A DNA stretch of 64,000 nucleotides, taken from contig NZ_JAFEWF010000006.1 in the NCBI RefSeq assembly GCF_017355835.1, positions 124,001 to 188,000 on the forward strand, in the 5' to 3' direction. Each line of letters opens with the position of its first letter. Positions within the stretch are counted from its first letter, which is position 1. Below, one piece after another: positions 25,730-35,377 of the stretch. Under the pieces are notes generated by a model, which saw only the letters and a list, made by a program, of their open reading frames with translations, was not told the origin of the DNA and did no database searches. This stretch comes from Desertivirga brevis. Its GTDB lineage: Bacteria > Bacteroidota > Bacteroidia > Sphingobacteriales > Sphingobacteriaceae. A program made the translations under genes and the position numbers.

Positions 25730-27571
25730 TTACTCCACTGTCACACTCTTCGCCAAATTCCTTGGCTGATCCACATTACAGCCTCTCAGAACCGCAATAT
25801 GGTACGACAGCAGTTGCAGAGGTATAGTAGCGATCAGAGGTAAGAAAGCCTCATTAGCAGCAGGAATTTCAATAGTATAATCAGCCATTTTCTTCACTTC
25901 CTTATCACCTTCTGTAACAATAGCGATCACCTGACCTTTTCTTGCTTTAACCTCCTGGATATTGCTGATCACTTTCTCATAAGAAGAGTTCTGCGGAGCA
26001 ATAACAACCACAGGCATCTCCTCATCGATCAAGGCGATAGGCCCGTGTTTCATCTCAGCAGCAGGATAACCTTCCGCATGGATATAAGAGATCTCTTTCA
26101 GCTTCAAAGCACCTTCAAGGGCAACAGGGAAACCAGTACCGCGACCAAGGAATAAACAGTTGGTAGAATTCTTGAACTTCTCAGCAATAGTTAAAATATG
26201 ATCATTCGCCTCAAGGCATTTTTCTACTAATGCAGGGATCTCCTCCAGTTCTGTTAGCAATTGCACCCGCTCCGTTTGTGGGAGGGTACCACGTTTCTCA
26301 GCTAAGAACAAAGCGATCAACGTAAGAACCGTAACCTGGGCAGTAAATGCCTTGGTAGAAGCAACACCGATCTCAGGACCAGCATGCGTATAAGCACCAG
26401 CATCAGTGATACGCGGAATAGAAGAACCCACCACATTACAAACGCCCAGTATAGTAGCGCCTTTTTCTTTAGCCAGCTCTATCGCCGCTAAAGTATCCGC
26501 AGTTTCTCCCGATTGGGAGATCGCAATCACCACATCCTTTTCAGTAATGATAGGATTACGGTAACGGAACTCCGAAGCATACTCAACCTCAACCGGTACT
26601 CGTGCATATTCCTCGATCAGGTATTCAGCCACCAAACCAGCATGCCAGGAAGTACCGCAGGCAATAATGATGATGCGGTTGATGTTCTTCAATTTATCCG
26701 AATACTCGTTAAGTCCCCCCAGCTGGATTTTACCATCTTTCGGATAGATCCTTCCTCTCATACAATCTCGGATAGATCTAGGCTGCTCATAGATCTCCTT
26801 CAACATAAAGCTGTCAAAGCCGCCTTTCTCAAGCATTTCCAGCTTAAGCTCCAGTTCCTGGATGTAAGGAGTATCCACAATATTGTCTGTACCCTTAATA
26901 ACCAGCTCATCCTTTTTTACATAAGCAATCTGGTTATCCTTCAGGTAGATTACGTTCTTCGTGTATTCGATAATAGGAGAGGCGTCAGACGCGATAAAAT
27001 ACTCACCATCTCCAACACCGATAACCATGGGACTCGCCTTTCTAGCCGCCACCAATACATCCGGTTCATCCTTGCTCATCACCACGATAGCATAAGCACC
27101 AACAACCTCGTGTAACGCAATCCGTACCGATTCAAACAGATCCAATCCTTCCGATTGTTGAATCTCTTCAATCAGGTGAACCAAAACTTCCGTGTCGGTA
27201 TCACTTCTAAACTCATGACCCTTTGCCTGCAATGCCTCTTTCAGCACAGCGTAGTTTTCAATAATTCCATTGTGGATGATAGAAAGCCTTCTATCTCCAG
27301 AACTATGAGGATGCGAGTTACGATCAGAAGGAGCACCGTGAGTAGCCCAACGGGTATGACCCATTCCGATAGAACCAGATTTATCCAGATCTTTAGCAAA
27401 AGCCTCCAGGTCTGATACCTTACCCGCTTTTTTATACGTTCTTAAACCTTTTTCCTGATTGATTAGAGCGACACCAGCACTGTCATAACCACGATATTCT
27501 AATCTCTTTAACCCTTTAATGATGATGTCCCAGGCAGGACGATGGCCGATATAGCCTACTATTCCACACAT
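25730..27571 (-). CDS. glmS: Glutamine--fructose-6-phosphate aminotransferase (isomerizing)
   Basis: 613 residues, full length. It makes glucosamine-6-phosphate from fructose-6-phosphate and glutamine, the entry to UDP-GlcNAc. The N-terminal glutaminase domain starts MCGIVGYIGH, with Cys2 as nucleophile, and has GHTRWATHG. Two SIS isomerase domains follow (ACGTSWHAGLVAEYL; FLGRGTGFPVALEGALKLKE), and the C-terminus ends LAKSVTVE as in all GlmS. It lies 27 bases after the last glycosyltransferase of the polysaccharide run, so it is probably the last gene of that operon. No room exists for a glmS ribozyme. Confidence 0.97.
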   Translation of the reverse strand: MCGIVGYIGHRPAWDIIIKGLKRLEYRGYDSAGVALINQEKGLRTYKKAGKVSDLEAFAKDLDKSGSIGMGHTRWATHGAPSDRNSHPHSSGDRRLSIIHNGIIENYAVLKEALQAKGHEFRSDTDTEVLVHLIEEIQQSEGLDLFESVRIALHEVVGAYAIVVMSKDEPDVLVAARKASPMVIGVGDGEYFIASDASPIIEYTKNVIYLKDNQIAYVKKDELVIKGTDNIVDTPYIQELELKLEMLEKGGFDSFMLKEIYEQPRSIRDCMRGRIYPKDGKIQLGGLNEYSDKLKNINRIIIIACGTSWHAGLVAEYLIEEYARVPVEVEYASEFRYRNPIITEKDVVIAISQSGETADTLAAIELAKEKGATILGVCNVVGSSIPRITDAGAYTHAGPEIGVASTKAFTAQVTVLTLIALFLAEKRGTLPQTERVQLLTELEEIPALVEKCLEANDHILTIAEKFKNSTNCLFLGRGTGFPVALEGALKLKEISYIHAEGYPAAEMKHGPIALIDEEMPVVVIAPQNSSYEKVISNIQEVKARKGQVIAIVTEGDKEVKKMADYTIEIPAANEAFLPLIATIPLQLLSYHIAVLRGCNVDQPRNLAKSVTVE

Positions 27572-27598
27572 ACTTATATAATGGTATTTCTGATAATA

Positions 27599-28858
27599 TT
27601 ATTTAGATTGCCTCAACACCTCTTCATACATGGCAATGTACTGCTTCACCAGTTTCTCTTCGTTAAAATCTTTCCTGATAATTAAAGGAGCATTTGCCCT
27701 AATCTCTTCGATTTTCTCCCGACTGCTACTGATTTTAAAAAGCTGCGAAAGTAAGTCATCTTTAGTTCTTTCACAAACCCAGCCTAATTCCTTTGCCTCT
27801 ACGTAATCCGCAAGCCCAACGTTACGGGTAAGTAAAACAGAAGTACCAACACTCAAACACTCAATAACAACATTAGCAAAATTCTCATCAAAAGAGGGGA
27901 GTACCATTACATCATGATCAGCCATCACGTCGAACTTCTGCTCGTTATTCACATGGCCCAGCCAGTTAATACCTCCGGAAATTCCAAGCTCTTCGGTAAA
28001 CGACTTCAACTTACTTACATACACTTCCTCTCCGGAACCAGCAATATCAAGAGTCCAATTGGCCTTAAACTCCTTCAAGCTTTCAAACAGCAATTCAAGG
28101 CCCTTTTTCTCCTCAACTCGGCTAATAAATAATAGCCTGAGCGTGTTTTTCTCTCTCTCCTTGAGGAGGACTTGTTCCGATTGATCGGAAGGGTCGGGGT
28201 GAGGTGTTGTCTTCTCCCTCTCTTTTAGGAGGACTTGTTCTGATGAATCGGAAGGGCTGGGGTGAGGCGTTAATTCAGGAATACGCACAAAATTGGGTAT
28301 TACAAACACCCCCTTCGGCTTCACAAGCCGTTCAATATCCCTTTTCTCCTTTTCGCTGGTCACGTGAAAATAACTATACTCCAATAATCCTTTACCTAAG
28401 AACCTATGTAGGTAATCCTTCAGTCCTGAATTTCTGTTGGTAAAAGAATATCCACTTAGAGTTCCTCTTGGTGAGAGTATAACAGGTATGTTTTTCCATC
28501 TCGCTATCCAGCTGGAGAACATGGAAACGAGGTTCCACCAGGCATGAACGTGTACAACTGGGCTTTCATTGCTTACTTTTGATAATTTAAGTTTCCTTGC
28601 GAGGGCAGAAAGCAGTTGAGGACTAAAATGAGTATGATCCTTGGTTATTCTAGGATAGTAAGTTACCTTAACTCCATCTACCAGAACGCTCTTTCCAAGT
28701 TCGACTTCAAGTTCACCTGGCCCGTTTGCAGAAGTTGTAACTACCTCTATTGGGTTGCCCTGTTTTGAAATCTCTTCGCTAAGTTTTGAGACAGACATAG
28801 TGGGGCCGCCATATATATAAGCCGGCTTGTATGAGGCATTTAGTTGGAAAATTTTCAA
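27599..28858 (-). CDS. Glycosyltransferase family 4 with an in-frame 42-residue repeat insertion
   Basis: 419-residue GT-B enzyme. The N-terminal domain begins MKIFQLNASYKPAYIYGGPT, and VHAWWNLVSMFSSWIARW and IPNFV precede the hinge. The C-terminal donor-binding domain has LLFISRVEEKKGLELLFES, LGHV and LPSFDENFANVVIECLSVG, the E-x7-E motif of retaining GT4 enzymes. Residues 197-238, exactly at the interdomain linker, are two 21-residue tandem copies (TPHPSPSDSSEQVLLKEREK type) that are not part of the fold and look like a translated intergenic-type repeat. Probably still active because the linker is tolerant. Last transferase of the locus, just before glmS. Confidence 0.88.
   Translation of the reverse strand: MKIFQLNASYKPAYIYGGPTMSVSKLSEEISKQGNPIEVVTTSANGPGELEVELGKSVLVDGVKVTYYPRITKDHTHFSPQLLSALARKLKLSKVSNESPVVHVHAWWNLVSMFSSWIARWKNIPVILSPRGTLSGYSFTNRNSGLKDYLHRFLGKGLLEYSYFHVTSEKEKRDIERLVKPKGVFVIPNFVRIPELTPHPSPSDSSEQVLLKEREKTTPHPDPSDQSEQVLLKEREKNTLRLLFISRVEEKKGLELLFESLKEFKANWTLDIAGSGEEVYVSKLKSFTEELGISGGINWLGHVNNEQKFDVMADHDVMVLPSFDENFANVVIECLSVGTSVLLTRNVGLADYVEAKELGWVCERTKDDLLSQLFKISSSREKIEEIRANAPLIIRKDFNEEKLVKQYIAMYEEVLRQSK
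28145..28270 (-). repeat. Two tandem 63-bp repeats inside a glycosyltransferase gene
   Basis: Two direct copies of a 63-bp unit encode 21 residues each (TPHPSPSDSSEQVLLKEREKT, then TPHPDPSDQSEQ...). The shared core AGGAGGACTTGTTC recurs at 28164 and 28227, exactly 63 bases apart. The unit length is a multiple of three, so the host frame is kept. Copies differ at several bases, so this is not a very recent slip. Confidence 0.88.
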
Positions 28859-28867
28859 AAGTTGAAT

Positions 28868-30310
28868 TTAAATTTTTGTATAATCGAATGGATTGCTTTT
28901 CTCAAGGTAATTAGTTAATCTAAGTCCTAGCCAAAAAACTATCATTGCAACAAAGCTCCAGAAAACACTATTAACCATAAATTCAGTTGATTCTCCACGC
29001 CAAAGTATTTGAAAGAACCCATTAAAGAAGATAATGCATCCTATCTCATATCCACCAAATAAACTTTCAGCTAAATTACACAAAGTCTGACTTACATACC
29101 CTAGGCTAAACATATAAATCAGAATTCCAATCAACCCTCCACTTAAATAGGCATCAACAATAGGCCGGGCCTTTGCTGATACAGAAGATCTGTCATCTAC
29201 GACTCCCGCCGCGTACACCCTTTCCATAGCGATGTCTTCGGTTATTGGTTTATTCTTCCATAATGCACGAGGTATAATCAATAAAGCAGAGTTGGTGGCA
29301 ATTTCAAGATTATAGTAAGGTATAATATCAGGTGTTGTCTGCACAAATTTCGTAAACATTCCAATCTCGCTTAATCGTCCTGTTAAAAAACTCCAGTTAG
29401 TTTCATCCAAAGATGATTCTTCGCTCAATAGTATTTGCAATGCTTCCTGACGAGCATCTTCTGCCGTACTTTCACCAGTCCAAGATTGCTTTCTGATAAC
29501 AGTAGAATAAGTAGGAGCAATATAAAATAAAAGTAAAAAAAATGGAATTGCAGCAACAATTACCTCTTTTTTATAATATGGATATAATAAACAAAATAGA
29601 ATAATGAAGTTTACAATTAAAGGTTCTTTGTAGCCACTTAAGCTTGCTACTGCTAAATTCAAAACAAACACTCCTCCGCCCCATGCTACTAAAATAATGT
29701 TTTTATTCCTGATACCTCTTACCAAAGTCACTGCACCGCAAAAAATCGTAACGTTGTAGAATCCTATAGAAAATTGAAACAGCCCGGGAAGTTTTTCAAA
29801 TGCTAAGCTCACAATAAGAGCTATTATTCCTATTCGGACAGTCCATGTCTCGATTGCAATTCGATTTATCGGCCGATAATTTTCTATTTCCTTAGGAGTT
29901 TTCTTTTGAGCTATCAATAGACCTGTCACTAATGCAGCATGACCCAGTACTGAAAGTCTTTGACATTTAGCAACAAGTAGTAGCGACTCCTCTACAGCAG
30001 CTAGATCGACCTTTGCAATCTGCTCAAAATATTTATACCCCATAGAATCTATGAAATAGAAAATCGATGTGCAACACATGAAGCCAGCAAAGATTAATTG
30101 CTGAAGAAAAATTGGTCTCATTACCTGTTTTTCAACCGGGCGATCGGGATGTATGAACCTTCTTGATGAAAACCAGGTTTGATGAAAAATGAAGAATGAA
30201 CCTAACCATGACACCATGAATGATGATGCCGGGGCGGCTTGAATTATAGTCGCTAATAGCCAAGGCAAATACAGGCTGATAATGAAGGAGGTTTTTAGTG
30301 GATACTTCAT
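28868..30310 (-). CDS. Polytopic membrane protein, O-antigen polymerase (Wzy)-like, copy 1
   Basis: 480 residues with about 11-12 hydrophobic segments and a large soluble loop near residues 250-360, containing STVIRKQSWTGESTAEDAR and NKPITEDIAMERVY. This layout fits Wzy/oligosaccharide-repeat-unit polymerases, though I see no family-defining signature. It is a close paralog of the next gene upstream: both share QQLIFAGFMCCTS near residue 72, RSQSW-type and ITEALAMERVY-type loops and the same C-terminal FFNGFFQILWRGE motif. Its start overlaps the paralog stop by one base (TAATG). Role probably polymerising or processing a surface glycan. Confidence 0.72.
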   Translation of the reverse strand: MKYPLKTSFIISLYLPWLLATIIQAAPASSFMVSWLGSFFIFHQTWFSSRRFIHPDRPVEKQVMRPIFLQQLIFAGFMCCTSIFYFIDSMGYKYFEQIAKVDLAAVEESLLLVAKCQRLSVLGHAALVTGLLIAQKKTPKEIENYRPINRIAIETWTVRIGIIALIVSLAFEKLPGLFQFSIGFYNVTIFCGAVTLVRGIRNKNIILVAWGGGVFVLNLAVASLSGYKEPLIVNFIILFCLLYPYYKKEVIVAAIPFFLLLFYIAPTYSTVIRKQSWTGESTAEDARQEALQILLSEESSLDETNWSFLTGRLSEIGMFTKFVQTTPDIIPYYNLEIATNSALLIIPRALWKNKPITEDIAMERVYAAGVVDDRSSVSAKARPIVDAYLSGGLIGILIYMFSLGYVSQTLCNLAESLFGGYEIGCIIFFNGFFQILWRGESTEFMVNSVFWSFVAMIVFWLGLRLTNYLEKSNPFDYTKI

Positions 30311-31752
30311 TAATAATTTTTTTTAACCTTTTCTAAATAATTACCCCAGATAAGAATTCTAAATACGATAATCATCATCACAAAGCTCCAAAAAATGCTA
30401 TTAATCAAAAATTCTGTAGTCTCTCCTCTCCAGAGCAATTGAAAAAAACCATTATAGAAGATAACACAACCTGGCTCGTATCCACCGAAAATATTCTCGC
30501 TGAAGTTAGAAAGGGCTTGACTTATCATTCCTAGTATCAGCATGTAAATAAAAACGCCAAAGGTGCCAGCACTTAAATAACCATCAACAACCGGCCTGGT
30601 CTTTGCCGATACACTTGATTCTAATTCTACAATTCCAGCATTATAAACTCTTTCCATTGCTAACGCTTCTGTAATAGGTTTTCCAGGCCAGAGAGCTCTT
30701 GGGATTACCACGATTAAAGAATTTTTTACTATTTCGAACCCATAAAAGGGTATTTCCCTTGGAGTTGTATTCACAAAATCCTTAAACATATCTATTTCAC
30801 TTAATCTATAGGTTAGAAAAAGCCAGTTGTTTTCTTTCAATATCTGAGGATCGGTTTCTAATACAGCACTAACTGCCGCTGATCTTGCGTCTTCAGCGCT
30901 TGCATTTCCAAACCATGATTGACTTCGAATTGTATTTGCATAAGTAGGGAGGAGGTAAAATAATATTATAAAAATAGGTACAGATACAACAAGGACTGTT
31001 TTTCTGTAATATGGGTATAGAAGACAAGTCAAGATGATTATATTTACGAGAATATGCTCTTTGTAACCGGTAAGAGTTGAATTAATCAGGTTTGCTATAA
31101 AAAGGCCACCGCCTATCAATGATAGGAAAGGCTTGTGTTCTCGAAAACCACGGACAAGAATGACTGCACCGCTAAAAATTGCAACGTTATATAGTCCTAT
31201 TGAAAATTGATATAGGCCAGGTATGCGTTCCATCGCCAAACTCAGGATAAAGGTGATTACACAGACTCTAATTATCCAATCACCTTTAATTCTAGGATCG
31301 ACAGCTTGGAACCAGGGTCGATTTTTTAGGTGATTTTTCTGAATTAATAACATTCCAGTAACTAAGGAGGCATGCGCTAGCAGCGATAAGCGTTGACAAT
31401 ATGCAATAAGTGCTAAGGGTTCATGCTCTTGAGCAATATTTATATCATCAATTTTCTCAAGATACATGTACCCTGTCTTATCTAAAAAATAGAATGCGGA
31501 TGTACAGCACATAAATCCAGCAAATATTAGTTGCTGGAGAAATAAAGGCCGCATTATTTGTCTATATAGAGGGAAGTCCGGTAGTAGAAAGCGATTTTTC
31601 GAAAACCAAGTTTGAAAAAATATGAATATTGAACCAAACCATGCAATCCAATAAGATATGACTGGATAATCAAAGAATGCAGTTGAAATGAGCCATGGAA
31701 TATAAAGGCTGAAAATTAGCGAATTTAATTGCACTTTATCTCGTATCATCAT
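30310..31752 (-). CDS. Polytopic membrane protein, O-antigen polymerase (Wzy)-like, copy 2
   Basis: 480 residues, same length and topology as the downstream neighbour, clearly from a tandem duplication: QQLIFAGFMCCTSAFYFLDK, ALVTGM-type helix, TIRSQSWFGNASAEDAR and IFYNGFFQLLWRGET align without gaps. The first gene overlaps the preceding glycosyltransferase by 17 bases. Two polymerase-like proteins in one locus could make alternative linkages or form a heteromer; neither is proven. No Wzx flippase is near, which is unusual for a Wzy system. Confidence 0.72.
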   Translation of the reverse strand: MMIRDKVQLNSLIFSLYIPWLISTAFFDYPVISYWIAWFGSIFIFFQTWFSKNRFLLPDFPLYRQIMRPLFLQQLIFAGFMCCTSAFYFLDKTGYMYLEKIDDINIAQEHEPLALIAYCQRLSLLAHASLVTGMLLIQKNHLKNRPWFQAVDPRIKGDWIIRVCVITFILSLAMERIPGLYQFSIGLYNVAIFSGAVILVRGFREHKPFLSLIGGGLFIANLINSTLTGYKEHILVNIIILTCLLYPYYRKTVLVVSVPIFIILFYLLPTYANTIRSQSWFGNASAEDARSAAVSAVLETDPQILKENNWLFLTYRLSEIDMFKDFVNTTPREIPFYGFEIVKNSLIVVIPRALWPGKPITEALAMERVYNAGIVELESSVSAKTRPVVDGYLSAGTFGVFIYMLILGMISQALSNFSENIFGGYEPGCVIFYNGFFQLLWRGETTEFLINSIFWSFVMMIIVFRILIWGNYLEKVKKNY

Positions 31753-32914
31753 ATAAACCTAATTCAAAAGCTTCTACTTGTTTTGAAAAGCTCCAAGATT
31801 GTATGATAGTCCTACTCTTCTCACCCATTATTTTTAACCGTTCTTTAGAGTTACAAAGCTCGCGTAATTTAATGCTAAGATCCAATAAGTTATCCGATTC
31901 AAAGATTAATCCATTCTCGGTTTTTACTAAGTCTTTAGCGCACCCCACTTTGTTAGAAACTAATATTGATTTACCAGAAGCCATTGCTTCATTAACAGCA
32001 AGCCCCCACGTTTCTCCTGGGCCTTTAGAAGGAAGGCAGAAGAGATCGCAACATTGATAGATCACAGGCATTCTACTCTGGTTTTGAAAGTCCAGGAAAG
32101 AAATTTTTAACGCATTACTATTCTCTAAATTGTTAGATTGTTTTTCTTTTAGTTTTGATTCTAAAACTCCATTACCAACAAAAAGTAAATGGACGTTTTT
32201 TAGATCTAGATTTAGAAATGCATCCATTAAAAGTTCTGGATTTTTTTTGGGTTCTAACTTACCTGCGAATAGTATAACTATTTCTGTATCTTCAATTCCC
32301 AAAGAATTTTTTAGCTCATCAACATCCTTTTTATGATCTTCTTCAAATCGGCTATTCTCGATGCTGTGAGGTGCAAAAGCTAACTGGGTTGGTTTCAGGC
32401 CGTATTCTACGAAATAATCCTTATTACATGAGCCAACATAAAATGCTCTATCAACATGTGAATAAATATATCTTAAGAGTAACTTTCTTACAATAGACTT
32501 CCAATTTCGCTCTAAGTCTAACAAGTTTGAATCCCCCCTAAACCAAATTTGCCTTTTTCCTTTGAAATGTCTAAGTACTTTAAAATGTGATGAATACGAC
32601 CAACCATATACTAGTATCACATCAGGGCAAAATTCGTTAATTCTCTCAATTATTGAGGGATTGATAATGCCTTTAAAATGGTGGCTTCCTGGATCAGTAG
32701 AACTATTCTCAAGAAATTCGTAATTATAACCGTCAAGTAATGGTAAATCCCAATCCACGACTTTGCCGAATCCTGGATCAAATTTTTTCTTTATACTTTC
32801 TTCTCCCCAAGTATAAAAAACTTTTAAGTCGACTTTTTTAGCCAAAATTTTAAAGACAGGAGCATAATATTGGATGGGGTGTGTTGTTACTATCGCTACT
32901 TTTTTAGTTTCCAT
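31736..32914 (-). CDS. Glycosyltransferase family 4
   Basis: About 392 residues. The start METKKVAIVTTHPIQYYAP at 32914 is preferred to 32929. The N-terminal domain carries TTHPIQYYAPVFK, typical of a subgroup of GT4 enzymes in exopolysaccharide loci. The C-terminal domain has ILFAGKLEPKKNPELLMDA, LLFVGNG and LPSKGPGETWGLAVNEAMASG with the two-glutamate motif. Retaining GT-B enzyme acting on the cytoplasmic face. The DNA is markedly AT-rich compared with the SusCD region. Confidence 0.87.
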   Translation of the reverse strand: METKKVAIVTTHPIQYYAPVFKILAKKVDLKVFYTWGEESIKKKFDPGFGKVVDWDLPLLDGYNYEFLENSSTDPGSHHFKGIINPSIIERINEFCPDVILVYGWSYSSHFKVLRHFKGKRQIWFRGDSNLLDLERNWKSIVRKLLLRYIYSHVDRAFYVGSCNKDYFVEYGLKPTQLAFAPHSIENSRFEEDHKKDVDELKNSLGIEDTEIVILFAGKLEPKKNPELLMDAFLNLDLKNVHLLFVGNGVLESKLKEKQSNNLENSNALKISFLDFQNQSRMPVIYQCCDLFCLPSKGPGETWGLAVNEAMASGKSILVSNKVGCAKDLVKTENGLIFESDNLLDLSIKLRELCNSKERLKIMGEKSRTIIQSWSFSKQVEAFELGLYDDTR

Positions 32915-32948
32915 AGTTATAAAATGCACTTAAAAGTCATAGTAAAAA

Positions 32949-34238
32949 CTACTTTTGTTGTATTGCCTCATTGAATAACTCTACTTGCATCTTTGTCATA
33001 TTTTTGGCAGAGTAATTATTAAAAACTACCGATTTCGGATAGGTGCCGGAAACTAAGCCTGATGCTACCATAGTGAGATATATTTTTATTTTTTTTCTCA
33101 TTTCTTGACGATCCATTGCAAAAGTTAAAGGCAAACCTACTTCGCATTCTTCAATTATTTTTGCAGCACTGCTCTTATGATGAAAAATGCTTATTAAAGG
33201 GCGTGCAGCCATTAGATAAGGATAAATTTTTGAAGCGGTATATTGCGGATCATCTGAGCCTGGAATAAATAATACATCTGCCGATTTTAAAGTATTAAGT
33301 GTCCGATAAAAGGAAATTCGGTCGGTTTGCTCATTTACATAGTCATTCAATCCGAATTGATCCGCAATAGGTTTTATTGTAGACGTTCCCGCACCAGCAC
33401 TAGCATAACTAGTCCCGATAAAATACACTTTATAACGCTCAAAAACTTCGGGGTATTGTAGTAAGCCTTCTTTAAAAGCTTCAAAGAAGATTGAGACAGC
33501 AGGCTGCATGTCAAGCCCTCCTCGTCCAACATAAATTATTGAAATTTCGCCCTGTTTTTTATCAACAGCGCTTTTAAGCTCTTCCTTATATTTTTGTGCA
33601 ATCTCGAAGTCTTTTTCGAAAGCTCCAAAAGTTATTACAGCACTTGGAGTAGACTTCAAAATAGGGTATCGTTGCTTTAACGTTTCTATGTAAGCTTGGG
33701 AGACGCTAATTAGCCCATCTACTCTGGCCATTGCTATCGGTTCTAAAAACTTGTTTAGTCGATAGGAAAACCAATATTTTGGAGGCCGCTGGCTTTTTTG
33801 TTTGTCTTGATAGTACTCAGAATGCCATGGATCTTGGAGGTCTATAACATAAGGGATATGATGTTTCCTCTTCCAGTAATTTCCTAAGATACAAACAGGA
33901 TATTGCGTAGTAGAAAAGTATATTAGATCAAAGTTCTTCTCCTTTAATAATTTATCAACTTCTCTTTTAAAAAAATATAGCGATCTTAATGCAATGCTTC
34001 CCAGTCCTAACTTTGAAGTGATTTTTTTAGAGAATGCATTAACTGTATGAACTGGAATTTCATCAGGTATCGACTCTAGTAAGTAATAATCTTTATTAAT
34101 GTCTGAATGAGATTCATCTACTGTAACAATTTCGGCTTCCCAGCCGAAAGATGAAAAATATTGAAGACTCATTCTTACCCGTTGCATATCTGCTGCATTG
34201 GATGGCGGAAAGTATGGTGATATTATAAGAACTTTCAT
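32949..34238 (-). CDS. Glycosyltransferase (GT4-like)
   Basis: 429-residue GT-B type protein. It begins MKVLIISPYFPPSNAADMQR, a common start of GT4 enzymes acting on sugar nucleotides, with YVIDLQDPWHSEYY and GLISVSQAYIETL in the first domain. The second domain has IIYVGRGG, then VLFIPGSDDPQYTASKIYPYLMAARPLI, where the acidic motif is shortened (SKIYPYL instead of E-x7-E). Gap to the next gene is five bases. Donor and acceptor unknown. Confidence 0.82.
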   Translation of the reverse strand: MKVLIISPYFPPSNAADMQRVRMSLQYFSSFGWEAEIVTVDESHSDINKDYYLLESIPDEIPVHTVNAFSKKITSKLGLGSIALRSLYFFKREVDKLLKEKNFDLIYFSTTQYPVCILGNYWKRKHHIPYVIDLQDPWHSEYYQDKQKSQRPPKYWFSYRLNKFLEPIAMARVDGLISVSQAYIETLKQRYPILKSTPSAVITFGAFEKDFEIAQKYKEELKSAVDKKQGEISIIYVGRGGLDMQPAVSIFFEAFKEGLLQYPEVFERYKVYFIGTSYASAGAGTSTIKPIADQFGLNDYVNEQTDRISFYRTLNTLKSADVLFIPGSDDPQYTASKIYPYLMAARPLISIFHHKSSAAKIIEECEVGLPLTFAMDRQEMRKKIKIYLTMVASGLVSGTYPKSVVFNNYSAKNMTKMQVELFNEAIQQK

Positions 34239-34243
34239 GTAGG

Positions 34244-35377
34244 CTAAAGCAGCTTGATGGTGTTAGCTAGAGAATTTGCTATCTCAGACGCAGTTGGAGA
34301 TGAATTTTTGGCTTTTCTAACTTCTTGTTGGATTAAGCTTAATTCAAATTCATTATTGCAATACTTTAAAATTTGTTGAACAAAATCATAAGGATTGTTA
34401 GCTGTTTCAATTACTTTTCCTTCATTCCAAAAATATCCACGCCTACCTGCTTCTGTGGTTACCAACGGAATTTCATACGCAATCGCTTTGGATAATTTCA
34501 TTGATGCACCTCGAGAATACCAAAAAATAGGATTTAAAAATAGGCTCCATCCTGATATCCTGTTTTTAAGCTCCTCATCATTTAGACGTCCGAGATATCG
34601 CGCTTGAGAAAACTCTTTAGCTAGGTCCTGACCTATATTTTCAGGCCCTCCCACAATTTCTAGTGTTACATTTGAAACGTTAAGATTTTTTAAAGTCTGT
34701 AAGATTTCCTTGAGTGCTTCATAATTAGGAGTATGGTTCAGTGTTCCCACGAAGCCAACTATACCTAATTTTTTTTGCCACTGGACGGGTTCTTCATTAC
34801 TAATAATTTGAGGGATTATAAAAGTCTTCTTTGCACTTAACCACCTCTCAATATGCGCTTCGGTTTCTGACATTGAGCACACCAAGTCCACGTAATACCT
34901 TCTGTATAAAGATTCGGTATACAGATTCAAACCTAATCTATAAAGTTCGACCACCTTAGAAGGTCCTCCTCTCCCTAATTTTCCTAAAACAATGTCGTGT
35001 AAAAAATCTCCTGTTTCATTGCCATGTGAAAGTATCACTAATTTAATCCGTTCTCCGAAGCGCTTCTTTAGCGGCTCGCAAAATCTGATGAGTTCGGACT
35101 TGTTGAAGAAAATAGTTTTGATACCCTCATTCTCGACTAGGTGCTCTAAAGTAGCCAGATATTGGGTTGGATTATACAATTTGTATCCATCTATACGTAA
35201 TTTTCTGTAAAGACGATGCAAAGGATTGGTTGAGATCTGAACCTCGAAAACCTGAATCTCAAACTTTATTTTTAAGATATTAAGAAAATACTGTGAACAT
35301 ATCTGCACCCCTCCGGAAATTTGTGAATTCAAATCATGCGGATTTGTTATAAACAGAGCCTTGGGATTATTATTCAT
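34244..35377 (-). CDS. Glycosyltransferase (GT4-like)
   Basis: 377 residues, GT-B fold. N-terminal GGVQICSQYF and VLSHGNETGDF, then the interdomain linker IIPQIISNEEP. The donor domain has GFVGTLNHTPNYEALKEIL, LEIVGG and LNPIFWYSRGASMKLSKAIAYEIPLV, resembling the group that hits GT4_C by weak similarity. It overlaps the upstream gene by eight bases. Likely cytoplasmic, part of the polysaccharide operon. Confidence 0.8.
   Translation of the reverse strand: MNNNPKALFITNPHDLNSQISGGVQICSQYFLNILKIKFEIQVFEVQISTNPLHRLYRKLRIDGYKLYNPTQYLATLEHLVENEGIKTIFFNKSELIRFCEPLKKRFGERIKLVILSHGNETGDFLHDIVLGKLGRGGPSKVVELYRLGLNLYTESLYRRYYVDLVCSMSETEAHIERWLSAKKTFIIPQIISNEEPVQWQKKLGIVGFVGTLNHTPNYEALKEILQTLKNLNVSNVTLEIVGGPENIGQDLAKEFSQARYLGRLNDEELKNRISGWSLFLNPIFWYSRGASMKLSKAIAYEIPLVTTEAGRRGYFWNEGKVIETANNPYDFVQQILKYCNNEFELSLIQQEVRKAKNSSPTASEIANSLANTIKLL

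Noticed and set aside
26513..27115. 200-residue plus-strand frame
   Set aside because: Antisense shadow of glmS, with no motif and improbable composition.
27572..27598. Possible glmS ribozyme or riboswitch upstream of glmS
   Set aside because: Only 27 bases separate glmS from the preceding gene, too short for the known element.
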